Positions 50,439 to 58,745 of a stretch of DNA of 64,000 bases are shown piece after piece (within the stretch, counting starts at the first letter, position 1; each line of letters begins with the position of its first letter). The translations under genes and the position numbers were made by a program. Below the pieces are notes generated by a model, which ran no database searches, had not been told where the DNA came from, and saw only the letters and a program-made list of their open reading frames with translations. Origin of the DNA: JANNNF01 sp963772935 (GTDB taxonomy: Bacteria; Pseudomonadota; Alphaproteobacteria; Rhodobacterales; Rhodobacteraceae); the NCBI GenBank assembly GCA_963772935.1, contig CAVYZK010000009.1:682001-746000 (forward strand), read 5' to 3'.

Positions 50439-51359
50439 ATGAGTGAAATCGGATCATTGAGCCTGGAAAAACCGCAGCTTGCGGGCTGGCTTGCCGCGAT
50501 GGACGCGATTGCCGAGGACGACGGCTATCTGGAACCGCTGGGCCAACGGCATTGGGCGTTTTTTGCCGAAACATCCCCCACATTGCTGGTCACGTTTGAA
50601 ACGGTGGCCAGCATCAAGGCCCGCAAGGACAGCCTGCCGCAGGGCTATGCCTTGGCGCAGGCCAACGGCTGGTCGCACCTGTGCCTGATCAGCGATGGCA
50701 ATACATGGTATCGGGACCGGGCGGTTTATGGCTATTTCGACCGGCTGGTCGATGACGCGTTCTTTGAGGATTTCGATCAGGTGCTGTTTTACGGTGCCGA
50801 TATGGGCGGCTATGCGGCAACCGCGTTTTCGGTGACAGCCCCCGGTGCTGCTGTGGTGGCGATCTGCCCGCGTGCGACGCAAGACCCCGCCCGCGCCGGA
50901 TGGGACAACCGCGACCGTACCGCGCGAAAGCTGTGTTTTACCGACCGCTATGGCTATGCCCCCGACATGACCGAAGGCACGGGGCGGGTCTGGCTTATCC
51001 ACGATCCGCTGATTGCCGCTGATGCGATGCACGCGGCCCTGTTTGTGCGCCCCTATGTGACCACGCTGACCACCCGCCATGCCGGGCCACAGGTGGAAAC
51101 CACGTTGGTTGCGATGGGGCTGCTGGGGCCGATCCTGCAGGCGGCTGCGGCGGGCAGCCTGACCACGGCCAGTTTTGCCAAGCTGTGGCGCGCGCGGCGG
51201 ACCTACGGGCCCTATCTGCGCGGCATCGTGCAACGCACGCAGGACACGGGCCGCACCGGGCTGGAACTGCATGCCCTGCGGTCGATTACATCCCGCATGA
51301 ACGCGCCGCGACTGGCCCGCAGACTGGCGAGCCTGTCTGCCGGGGCGGCAAAGACCTAA
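50439..51359 (+). CDS. conserved protein of unknown function, alpha/beta-hydrolase-like motif
   Basis: The 306-residue protein begins MSEIGSLSLEKPQLAGWLAA; an in-frame GTG at 50427 is an alternative start. It contains WAFFAETSPTLLVTFETVAS, GWSHLCLISDGNTWYRDRAV and FDQVLFYGADMGGYAATAFS. GADMGGYAA resembles a nucleophile elbow (GxSxGG) with Asp instead of Ser, so a normal hydrolase mechanism is doubtful. I recall relatives labelled phosphoadenosine phosphosulfate reductase, but none of that family's cysteine or nucleotide motifs is here. The C-terminus is basic and helical. It follows the glycosyltransferases after 188 bases (which include TTGACA at 50291), so a role in surface glycan metabolism is a guess. 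Confidence 0.8.
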   Translation: MSEIGSLSLEKPQLAGWLAAMDAIAEDDGYLEPLGQRHWAFFAETSPTLLVTFETVASIKARKDSLPQGYALAQANGWSHLCLISDGNTWYRDRAVYGYFDRLVDDAFFEDFDQVLFYGADMGGYAATAFSVTAPGAAVVAICPRATQDPARAGWDNRDRTARKLCFTDRYGYAPDMTEGTGRVWLIHDPLIAADAMHAALFVRPYVTTLTTRHAGPQVETTLVAMGLLGPILQAAAAGSLTTASFAKLWRARRTYGPYLRGIVQRTQDTGRTGLELHALRSITSRMNAPRLARRLASLSAGAAKT

Positions 51360-51745
51360 TACTCCGCCTGCAAATCCAGCAGATCATCGGTCCTGTCCTG
51401 CGTCGTGCGGATCAGGCATTGCGCCACTGTCAACCCTTCGGCGGTGCCGCCACGGTAGCGAAACCCCTCTGCCGCACAGCCGGTATCGCGGAATGTGACC
51501 CACGCCCTTTGCGCCGTCCGCAACGCAGCCTCGGCCCCTTTCAAACTGGCGGGCAGCCCGGCATCGGTGGCCTTCATCACCGTCATAGCGCCCCGGTAGG
51601 CCGTGTTCAGGCGCGCGTCTTCCTCGGCCAAGATCCCGTTCAGACAGGAACTGATCTGAACCGTGGTGGAAAACCCGTCGCACCGGGTTTCCTGCGCCAT
51701 CACAGGATGGGCGGCAAACAGCGACAAAGCCAAGATCAATCGCAT
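51356..51745 (-). CDS. LprI-like (DUF1311) secreted protein
   Basis: The 129-residue protein has a signal peptide (MRLILALSLFAAHPVMAQ, cleaved after MAQ) and a small helical domain with four cysteines: TRCDGFSTTVQISSCLNGIL, DTGCAAEGFRYRGGTAEG and VAQCLIRTTQDRTDDLLDLQ. This spacing fits DUF1311/LprI proteins, some of which inhibit lysozyme; inhibition here is not shown. Its last four bases overlap the end of the convergent unknown gene. It is divergent from pyrC across about 90 bases. Confidence 0.85.
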   Translation of the reverse strand: MRLILALSLFAAHPVMAQETRCDGFSTTVQISSCLNGILAEEDARLNTAYRGAMTVMKATDAGLPASLKGAEAALRTAQRAWVTFRDTGCAAEGFRYRGGTAEGLTVAQCLIRTTQDRTDDLLDLQAEY

Positions 51746-51836
51746 GGAATCCTCCTCACACAGCTCCGCGAGACTGCCTCGGCTGGCTGCGCGATGCCAC
51801 TGGAATCCGTCCCGCATTTGCGCTAACCGAAGCGCC

Positions 51837-52877
51837 ATGACCCGCATCACGCTCCGCCGCCCCGATGACATGCACCTGCACCTGCGCGATGGCGCAATGC
51901 TGCAAGGGGTGCTGCCCGAAACCGCCCGGCATTTCGCCCGCGCGATCATCATGCCCAACCTTGTGCCACCCGTCGTGACCGGGGCCGATGCGCGGGCCTA
52001 CCGGGACCGGATCGTCAAGGCCCTGCCCGACGGCGCCGTGTTTGAACCGCTGATGACGCTGTATCTGACCGAAGGCACCGATCCCGCCGATGTGGCGGCA
52101 AGCCATGGCTCGGGCCTGATCAAGGCGGTAAAACTGTACCCGGCGGGGGCCACCACCAATTCGCACGGCGGGGTGCGCGATCTGGACAAGGTCATGCCAG
52201 TGCTGGAGAAAATGGCCGACATCGGCCTGCCGCTCTGCGTGCATGGCGAGGTGACGACGCCAGAGGTCGATATCTTCGACCGCGAGGCCGTGTTCATCGA
52301 CACCGTGCTGGCCCCCCTGCGCCGCCGCCTGCCGGAATTGCGCGTGGTGATGGAACATATCACCACAGCCCAAGGCGTGGACTATGCCGCAAGCGGCGGC
52401 GAAAACCTTGCCGCCACCATCACCACCCATCACCTGATCCTGAACCGCAACCACCTGCTGGTCGGCGGCATCCGCCCGCATTACTACTGCCTGCCGGTGG
52501 CCAAACGCGAAACCCACCGCCTCGCCCTGCGCAAGGCAGCCACAAGCGGCGACGCGCGGTTCTTCCTCGGCACCGATTCCGCCCCGCATGTCGATGCGCT
52601 GAAGGAACATGCCTGCGGCTGTGCGGGCTGCTTTACCGCCACCAACACCATGCCCCTGCTGGCGCATGTGTTTGAAGAAGATGGCGCGCTGGACCGGCTG
52701 GAGGCGTTCACCAGCCTGAACGGCGCCGCCTTCTACGGTCTGCCCGCCAATGACAGCCTGATCACGCTGACCAAACACGAAGACCCCCACATCTTCCCCG
52801 CCAAAATCCTGACCGAGGCTGGCCCCGTGACCGTCTTCAACCCCGGCTTCCCCGTCCATTGGTCGGTAGACGCCTGA
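51837..52877 (+). CDS. pyrC: dihydroorotase, class II
   Basis: PyrC cyclises carbamoyl aspartate to dihydroorotate in pyrimidine synthesis. The 346-residue zinc enzyme has the metal motif PDDMHLHLRDGAMLQ, the carboxylated Lys in IKAVKLYPAGATTNS, His ligands in LPLCVHGEVT and VMEHITTAQG, and the catalytic Asp in FFLGTDSAPH. I chose ATG 51837. It is followed by pyrE on the same strand after a 102-base gap filled by two repeat elements. Confidence 0.97.
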   Translation: MTRITLRRPDDMHLHLRDGAMLQGVLPETARHFARAIIMPNLVPPVVTGADARAYRDRIVKALPDGAVFEPLMTLYLTEGTDPADVAASHGSGLIKAVKLYPAGATTNSHGGVRDLDKVMPVLEKMADIGLPLCVHGEVTTPEVDIFDREAVFIDTVLAPLRRRLPELRVVMEHITTAQGVDYAASGGENLAATITTHHLILNRNHLLVGGIRPHYYCLPVAKRETHRLALRKAATSGDARFFLGTDSAPHVDALKEHACGCAGCFTATNTMPLLAHVFEEDGALDRLEAFTSLNGAAFYGLPANDSLITLTKHEDPHIFPAKILTEAGPVTVFNPGFPVHWSVDA

Positions 52878-52880
52878 ATT

Positions 52881-52965
52881 GCTCTTTTCCAAATACTCCC
52901 GCCGGAGGCTCTGTTTGCATAGGCCAGAAGCCTGCGGCGCGGATATTTAAGCCAGAATGAAAGCC
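52881..52965. repeat. two intergenic elements, head to head, between pyrC and pyrE
   Basis: The left element (52881-52909) is an inverted copy of the GCCTCCGGCGGGAGTATTT...AAAGAGC variant. The right one (52929-52965) reads GCCTGCGGCGCGGATATTTA then AGCCAGAATGAAAGCC on the plus strand, ending 15 bases before the pyrE ATG. Together they fill nearly the whole pyrC-pyrE gap. Confidence 0.65.
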
Positions 52966-52979
52966 AAAGGACCGCGCCC

Positions 52980-53660
52980 ATGATCGCTGCCAGCTTCCCC
53001 CCCGCGTCTGAGATCGCCCGCCTGACCGCCCGCGCCCTGCTGGAAATCAAGGCCGTGCATTTCAACGCAGAAACGCCCTTCACGCTGGCAAGCGGCCTGC
53101 CCTCGCCGACCTATATCGACTGCCGCAAGCTGATTTCCTACCCGCGCATCCGGTCGGCGCTGATGGATTTCATGACGCAGACCGTGCTGCGCGATGCGGG
53201 GTTTGAGGCATTTGACAACATCGCGGGCGGCGAGACGGCGGGCATCCCCTTCGCGGCGCTGGTGGCCGAACGGCTGGCCCTGCCGATGACCTATGTGCGC
53301 AAGAAACCCAAAGGATATGGTCGCAATGCCCGCATTGAAGGGGCGATGACCCCCGGCCAACGCGTGCTGCTGGTGGAGGATCTGACCACCGATGGTGGAT
53401 CGAAACTGTCCTTCGTCGATGCGATCCGCGAAACCGGGGCCTCTTGCGCCCATACGGCGGTGATCTTTTACTACGACATCTTCCCCGGCACGGTGGAACG
53501 TCTGGCCGACCACGGGGTGCGCCTGCATCACCTCTGCACCTGGTGGGATGTGCTGGCAGAGGCCCGCGCGCAAAGCGCCTTTGACGAGGCGACCTTGACC
53601 GAGGTCGAGGCTTTCCTGCACGACCCCCGCGCCTGGCAGGATGCGCGCAAACCCGCCTGA
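52980..53660 (+). CDS. pyrE: orotate phosphoribosyltransferase
   Basis: PyrE makes orotidine 5'-phosphate from orotate and PRPP. The 226-residue protein has FNAETPFTLASGLPSPTYID at the N-terminus, IAGGETAGIPFAALVAERLA, the Lys-rich loop YVRKKPKGYGRNARIEG and the PRPP motif VLLVEDLTTDGGSKLSFVDA. AAAGGACCGCGCCC precedes ATG 52980, which lies 15 bases after an intergenic element. The next gene, dnaB, is 271 bases away with a likely separate promoter. Confidence 0.97.
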   Translation: MIAASFPPASEIARLTARALLEIKAVHFNAETPFTLASGLPSPTYIDCRKLISYPRIRSALMDFMTQTVLRDAGFEAFDNIAGGETAGIPFAALVAERLALPMTYVRKKPKGYGRNARIEGAMTPGQRVLLVEDLTTDGGSKLSFVDAIRETGASCAHTAVIFYYDIFPGTVERLADHGVRLHHLCTWWDVLAEARAQSAFDEATLTEVEAFLHDPRAWQDARKPA

Positions 53661-53829
53661 CTCGGCACGTCATAAAAGTGACGTGGCGTCACCCTGTCCT
53701 GCAAGGTTTCGCTGATTCTGGGGATAACACATCCCTTCACTGCCAATTTGCGCGGCAATCACCACAAGATGTGGTAGGCTGTTTTTGCGCTTTCGCTGCC
53801 CCTCGACTCCACCTTCCAGGGGGTTTGCC

Positions 53830-53879
53830 TTATCCACAGACTTGTCAGGGGATTGCGGCAGGGCATGCGATTGCGGCAG
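53830..53879 (+). promoter_or_regulatory. DnaA box and paired 11-base direct repeats in the dnaB leader
   Basis: A perfect DnaA box TTATCCACA (53830-53838) is followed by GATTGCGGCAG at 53851-53861 and again at 53869-53879 (18-base period). Two more palindromes lie upstream in the same gap: GTGACG-TGG-CGTCAC (53678-53692) and ACCACA-AGA-TGTGGT (53761-53775). The cluster is unusually dense for this window and suggests regulated expression of dnaB. It is too small for an origin. Confidence 0.5.
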
Positions 53880-53931
53880 AACGCATCTTCAGAATTCCGG
53901 CATCAAACCCGGCAAAAAACCAGAGGCAGGC

Positions 53932-55435
53932 ATGAACGAAATCGCAGCACTCCGCCCCATGATGCCAGCACCCGTGGCCCCGGAAACCGATGCGCTGCCC
54001 CATAATATTGAGGCTGAACAACAGCTTCTGGGCGCGATCCTGACCAACAATGATATCTATGACCGCATCACCAGTCTGGTGAAGGCCGAACATTTCTTCG
54101 ACCCCGTGCATCAGCGCATCTATGAAATTGCCGCCGCCCGCATCCAGAAAAACGCGCTTGCCAGCCCCGTCACGCTGAAAGGCTTTCTGGAGGATGACGC
54201 AGGCCTGCGCGATCTGGGCGGGCCGTCCTATCTGGTGCGTCTGGCGGGGGCGGCCATTTCGTCTTTCGCCGCGCGCGATTATGCCCAGATGATCTATGAC
54301 CTTGCGGTGCGCCGCGAACTGATTGGCCTCGGGCGTGATATCTCTGCCGCCGCAGGCAAGGTCGATATCGCCTCCGAACCCCGCGACCAGATCACGGAGG
54401 CTGAACAGCGGCTTTACAAACTGGGCGAGCAAGGCACCGCCGAGCGCGGATTTCAAAGCTTTCTCAAGGCGGTAACAGATGCTGTTAATGTGGCCAACGC
54501 CGCCTACCAGCGGGGTGGTGGTCTCTCCGGCATCTCTACCGGCCTTGCCGATCTGGACAAGAAACTGGGCGGCCTGCACCCCTCTGACCTGCTGATCCTC
54601 GCCGGTCGCCCGTCGATGGGCAAAACCGCCCTTGCCACCAACATCGCCTTCAACATCGCCAAAGCCTACAAGCGTGGCCGCACGATGGAAGGCCATGAAG
54701 GGGCTGTGGAAGGCGGCGTGGTCGGGTTCTTCAGTCTGGAGATGAGCGCCGAACAACTCGCCGCCCGTATCCTGTCCGAGGCCTCCGAAGTGCCGTCCGA
54801 ACAAATCCGCCGCGGCGACATGCAGGAAGGCGAGTTTCGCCGCTTTGTCGAGGCCGCCAAATCGCTGGAGGCGTGTCCGCTTTACATCGACGACACGCCC
54901 GCCCTGCCGATCTCTCAGGTCGCCGCCCGCGCCCGCCGCCTGAAACGCACCCATGGGCTGGATGTGCTGATCATCGACTACCTGCAACTGCTCAAAGGCA
55001 CCTCGAAAGAAAACCGGGTGCAGGAAGTGTCGGAGATCACCCAAGGCCTGAAGGCCATCGCCAAGGAACTGATGATCCCGGTGATCGCGCTGTCGCAGCT
55101 ATAGCCGTCAGGTCGAAAGCCGTGAAGACAAGCGCCCGCAACTGTCAGACCTGCGCGAATCCGGCTCGATCGAGCAGGACGCCGATGTGGTAATGTTCGT
55201 CTACCGCGATGAATACTATAAGGAACGCGAAAAGCCCGGCGATCACGAGCTGGACAAGATGGCCCAGTGGCAGACCGTGATGGAACAGGTCCATGGCAAG
55301 GCCGAGGTGATCATCGGCAAACAGCGCCACGGCCCCATCGGCACGGTGGAACTGTCGTTTGAAGGCCGCTTCACCCGCTTCGGCAACCTCGCCAAACCCT
55401 GGCAAGGCAGCGGCGGCCCCGACGTGGGCTTCTGA
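53932..55435 (+). CDS. dnaB: replicative DNA helicase DnaB, one frameshift
   Basis: DnaB is the hexameric 5'-3' helicase that unwinds the replication fork. The N-terminal domain starts PHNIEAEQQLLGAILTNND; the ATPase domain has Walker A LILAGRPSMGKTALATNIAF, GFFSLEMSAEQLAARILSEA, and VLIIDYLQLLKGTSKENRVQ. The frame meets a false stop at 55102-55104 after VIALSQL. Dropping one base in GCTATAGCC restores SRQVESREDKRPQLSDLRES, GSIEQDADVVMFVYRDEYY and the stop at 55435 (500 residues). The Arg finger region lies after the break, so a truncated product would be inactive; a sequence error is far more likely. Start ATG 53932. Confidence 0.95.
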
Positions 55436-55442
55436 CCCTCGC

Positions 55443-55489
55443 CCATTTTCTGTCCCCATATATCCATGCTGGAATGCCTTCATTCCAGC
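55443..55489 (-). repeat. intergenic element, copy 8 (inverted), with hairpin
   Basis: On the minus strand it reads GGATATATGGGGACAGAAAATG, like copies 1 and 2 near ATAT and ACAGAAAATG (quoted parts: GGATATATGG, GACAGAAAATG). Next to it GCTGGAATG-CCTT-CATTCCAGC (55468-55489) forms a perfect nine-base-pair hairpin just after dnaB, likely terminating it. The remaining 165 bases before alr hold nothing I recognise. Confidence 0.55.
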
Positions 55490-55655
55490 TTGCCGGAGGC
55501 TCCCACCTTCGCGCAACACCCCCGCCAACCACCCCGCCCGTGGCAACGCCGCCCGAGCGGGGGCTCGATGCCCCCCGAGGCGGCCCCCTCACGCAGAAAC
55601 ACGCCGACCGAACTTTCCCCCTTGACCCCAAGCCCGCGCCTGTCAAAACACCGAT

Positions 55656-56705
55656 ATGTCTACAGCAACCCTCACCATTGATCTCGATGCCATCGCCGCC
55701 AACTGGCGCTCGCTTGACCGGCTCTCCGGGCAAGGCGTGCAGACCGCCGCCGTGGTCAAGGCCGACGCCTACGGGCTTGGCATCACCCGCGTCGCCCGCG
55801 CTTTGGCCCAGGCCGGGGCGCGGCGGTTTTTCGTCGCCGTGGCCGAGGAGGGCGCGCTGGTCCGCCAAGCCCTTGGTCCAGGCCCCCAGATCAACATCCT
55901 GTCCGGCCATATGGCGGGCGATACCGAGATGATGCACGATCTCGACCTCACCCCGATGCTCAACAGCCTCGAACAGATCACCCGCCATCTGGAATCGCTG
56001 CCCGGCCATGCCTTCGGCGTGCAGCTTGACACCGGCATGAACCGGCTGGGGATGGAGATGATGGAGTGGGAGGCGGTCGCCTCCATCCTGCTGGAGGCTG
56101 GCCCGCAGCTTCTCATGTCGCATCTGGCCTGCGCCGATGAACCCGACCATCCGATGAACCTGCACCAGCTGCAGACCTTCCACGAGATGACCGATGGCAC
56201 CGGCATCCCGCGCAGCTTTGCCGCCACCGGGGGTATCCTGCTGGGTCCGCAATACCATTTCGACCTGACCCGCCCCGGCATTGGTCTTTACGGTGGTCTG
56301 CCCTTCGATACGGCCGCCCGCGTCGTCACCCTGTCCTTGCCGATCATCCAGACGCGTGAGGTCGATCCCGGCGAAATCGTCGGCTATTCCGCGACGTGGG
56401 AGGCCGAGGCCCCCGCCGTCATCGCCACCGTGTCGGGCGGCTATGCTGACGGTCTGCCACGCAATCTGTCCAACAATGCCGTGCTGTGGGACCGCGACAC
56501 CCCCTGCCCCTTGGTGGGCCGGGTGTCGATGGACCTGATCACCGTCGATGTGACGCACCTTGCCGAAATTCCCCGGTCCTTGGATATTCTGGGACCGCAT
56601 CAATCGGTTGACGATCTGGCCGAGGCTGCGGGCACCATCGGATATGAAGTGTTGACCGGCCTTGGCCCCCGCTATGCCCGCCGCTATGTAGAGCGTGCTG
56701 CGTGA
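55656..56705 (+). CDS. alr: alanine racemase
   Basis: Alr makes D-alanine for peptidoglycan, using PLP. The 349-residue protein has the PLP Lys in TAAVVKADAYGLGITRVARA, HAFGVQLDTGMNRLGMEMME, FAATGGILLGPQYHFDLTRP and the C-terminal catalytic Tyr region SGGYADGLPRNLSNNA with PLVGRVSMDLITVD. The start is ATG 55656 with no strong ribosome-binding site. Its stop overlaps the mlaE start (TGA/GTG region at 56702), coupling wall and lipid-transport genes; this order is common in related genomes. Confidence 0.96.
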   Translation: MSTATLTIDLDAIAANWRSLDRLSGQGVQTAAVVKADAYGLGITRVARALAQAGARRFFVAVAEEGALVRQALGPGPQINILSGHMAGDTEMMHDLDLTPMLNSLEQITRHLESLPGHAFGVQLDTGMNRLGMEMMEWEAVASILLEAGPQLLMSHLACADEPDHPMNLHQLQTFHEMTDGTGIPRSFAATGGILLGPQYHFDLTRPGIGLYGGLPFDTAARVVTLSLPIIQTREVDPGEIVGYSATWEAEAPAVIATVSGGYADGLPRNLSNNAVLWDRDTPCPLVGRVSMDLITVDVTHLAEIPRSLDILGPHQSVDDLAEAAGTIGYEVLTGLGPRYARRYVERAA

Positions 56706-57485
56706 ACCCCGCCGTCCCGCTGGCCGCATTAGGCCGCCCGGTTCTGGCGGCCCTCGCCTCCCTTGGTCGCGTGGTGCTGTTTGCGGGTGCCGTGGTCAGC
56801 CACATCTTTCGTCCGCCGTTTTATCCGCGTGAATTTGCCGCCGCCCTGCTGCAAATCGGCTGGTTTTCCCTGCCCGTTGTGGGCCTGACGGCCGTATTCA
56901 CCGGCGGCGCATTGGCGCTGCAGATCTATTCCGGCGGCGCGCGTTTCAATGCCGAGGCGGTGGTGCCCAGCATCGTGGCCATCGGCATGGCGCGCGAGCT
57001 TGGGCCAGTGTTGGGCGGCTTGATGGTGGCGGCGCGGGTCGCGTCCAGCATTGCCGCCGAGATCGGCACCATGAAAGTGACCGAACAGATCGACGCGCTT
57101 GTCACCCTGTCCACCAACCCGTTGAAATACCTCGCCGTTCCCCGCGTTCTGGCCGCCACTCTTGCCGTGCCGGTGCTGGTTGGCGTGGGCGATGCCATCG
57201 GCATCATGGGCGGCTGGCTGGTGGGCGTGACGCGCCTCGATTTCAATTCCGCCAGCTACCTGCGCACGACGACCGACTTTCTGGAGGTCTGGGATGTGGG
57301 GTCAGGCCTGCTGAAAGGGCGCGGCCTTCGGGTTTATCATCGCGGTGATGGGCTGCTATCACGGCATGAATTCGGCGCGTGGCGCGCAGGGCGTGGGGGC
57401 CGCGACCAAGACGGCGGTCGTGGGGGCATCGGTGCTGATCCTTGCTGCCAATTACCTGCTGACAGAGGTGTTCTTCACCTCATGA
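56702..57485 (+). CDS. mlaE: MlaE-type ABC permease, one frameshift
   Basis: MlaE is the inner-membrane permease of the Mla system that moves phospholipids between the membranes. The protein has FAGAVVSHIFRPPFYPREFA, GLTAVFTGGALALQIYSGGA, SIVAIGMARELGPVLGGLMV and IAAEIGTMKVTEQIDALVTL, the conserved MlaE core. After FLEVWDVGSGLLKG the frame breaks near 57317-57319 (extra G in AAAGGGC). Correction gives AAFGFIIAVMGCYHGMNSAR, GVGAATKTAVVGASVLILAA and YLLTEVFFTS, stop at 57485 (260 residues). The stop overlaps mlaF (ATGA). MlaD and MlaC partners are not in the window. Confidence 0.92.
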
Positions 57486-58229
57486 TCGCGCTTTCTGCCG
57501 TCACCAAGACCTTCGGCCCCAACCGCGTCTTGCGCGGCGTGAACCTGACGATCCCCAAAGGGTCGAGCATGGTGATCATCGGCGGGTCGGGCACCGGCAA
57601 ATCGGTGCTGCTGAAATGCATCCTTGGCCTTGTGCGCCCCGATGCGGGCACCATCAGCCTTGACGGCACCGATGTGCAAAAGGCCGAGCGTGATGCCTTC
57701 CTCGCCCGGTTCGGCATGCTGTTTCAGGGGGCTGCGCTGTTTGATTCGCTGCGCGTCTGGGAAAACGTCGCCTTCCGCCTGATGCGCGGGGCGACCGCCC
57801 TGCCCAAGGCCCAAGCGCGCGAGATTGCGATTGAAAAGCTGCGCCGGGTGGGCCTGACGCCCGCCGTTGCCGACCTGTACCCGGCTGAACTGTCTGGCGG
57901 CATGCAGAAGCGGGTGGGCCTTGCCCGCGCCATTGCGGCAGAGCCTGAGATCATCTTTTTCGACGAACCCACCACCGGCCTTGATCCCGATCATGGCAGG
58001 CGTGATCAACGATCTGATCCGTGAGATTGTGGTGGAAATGGGCGCCACCGCCATGACCATCACCCATGACATGACCTCGGTGCGCGCCATTGCCGATCAT
58101 GTGGCCATGCTGCATGACGGCGTGATCCAATGGACAGGTCCAGTATCGGAAATGGACGCAACACCAGACCCTTACGTGCAACAGTTCATCCATGGCCGCG
58201 CCACTGGCCCCATCGCCGCGGTACGGTGA
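57482..58229 (+). CDS. mlaF: MlaF-type ABC ATPase, one frameshift
   Basis: MlaF powers the MlaE permease. The protein has Walker A MVIIGGSGTGKSVLLKCILG, signature AELSGGMQKRVGLARAIAAE and Walker B IIFFDEPTTGLDP. The frame breaks right after the Walker B at 57986-57988 (extra C in GATCCCGATC). Without it the protein continues IMAGVINDLIREIVVEMGAT, AMTITHDMTSVRAIADHVAM and ends at 58229 (248 residues). Its stop overlaps a small membrane protein gene (TGATG). The C-terminal FIHGRATGPIAAV resembles other MlaF tails. Confidence 0.93.
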
Positions 58230-58606
58230 TGGAGGGGCTGTTGCAGCATCTCTACACCCCCTCGCCCACCCTGCACTGGCTTTTGGCCCTGTTGCCCGCC
58301 ACCATCACTCTGGCCGGCCTGATGGGTTGGGTGGAACGCGAGCGCGGCAATCGCCGTCTTGTGGCCTGGGCCGGGGGGCTGACCCTGTGGATCTGGCTGC
58401 CATGGCAGTTTCAGATGCTGGAATTGCGCCAGCTTTCGGGGATGATCACCATTCTGGGCTGGCTGGGGCTGGTCGGGTTCTGGGCGCATCACGTCTGGAC
58501 CAATCGCCCCACGCCGGTCTGGGCGCATGCCATTGTCATCGCCCATCTGATGGCGATTGGGGTGGCACTGGTGGTGGCGGTGTTCCGGGCTGCTATGCTG
58601 CCTTAG
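58229..58606 (+). CDS. small four-helix membrane protein linked to mlaF
   Basis: I do not recognise a named family. The 125-residue protein starts MEGLLQHLYTPSPTLHWLLA and has about four hydrophobic helices: HWLLALLPATITLAGLMGW, LVAWAGGLTLWIWLPWQF, MITILGWLGLVGFWAHHVW and AHAIVIAHLMAIGVALVVAV. Trp-rich segments lie at the helix ends. The ATG uses the last base of the mlaF stop, so it is almost surely cotranslated with MlaEF and may be a lipid-transport accessory. MlaD-like features (MCE domain) are absent. Confidence 0.75.
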   Translation: MEGLLQHLYTPSPTLHWLLALLPATITLAGLMGWVERERGNRRLVAWAGGLTLWIWLPWQFQMLELRQLSGMITILGWLGLVGFWAHHVWTNRPTPVWAHAIVIAHLMAIGVALVVAVFRAAMLP

Positions 58607-58745
58607 GTTGAACACTGTTTCCAACACGTAAACAACGCCCTTTATCCACCTGATTTTAGGACGATTTTCGGAAATTCCGCACGAAAAAACTTGCCAAACC
58701 CCATTCTCCCCGGCTTTTGATTGGTTAATCGGTCGGGGGGTCGTG

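Noticed and set aside
50439..51359. Phosphoadenosine phosphosulfate reductase label for the gene after the glycosyltransferases
   Set aside because: The protein lacks the PP-loop motif, the paired cysteines and the ECGxH-type catalytic motif seen in the real CysH at 32113.
53830..53879. Chromosomal origin at the DnaA box before dnaB
   Set aside because: There is only one perfect box, no AT-rich unwinding region and no dnaA, parA or similar origin-linked gene. The single box at 14903 is equally insufficient.
55098..55435. DnaB truncated by a stop, with a separate small downstream gene
   Set aside because: The downstream frame encodes the conserved DnaB C-terminus and joins seamlessly when one base is removed. 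A cell could not live with the truncated helicase as its only copy.
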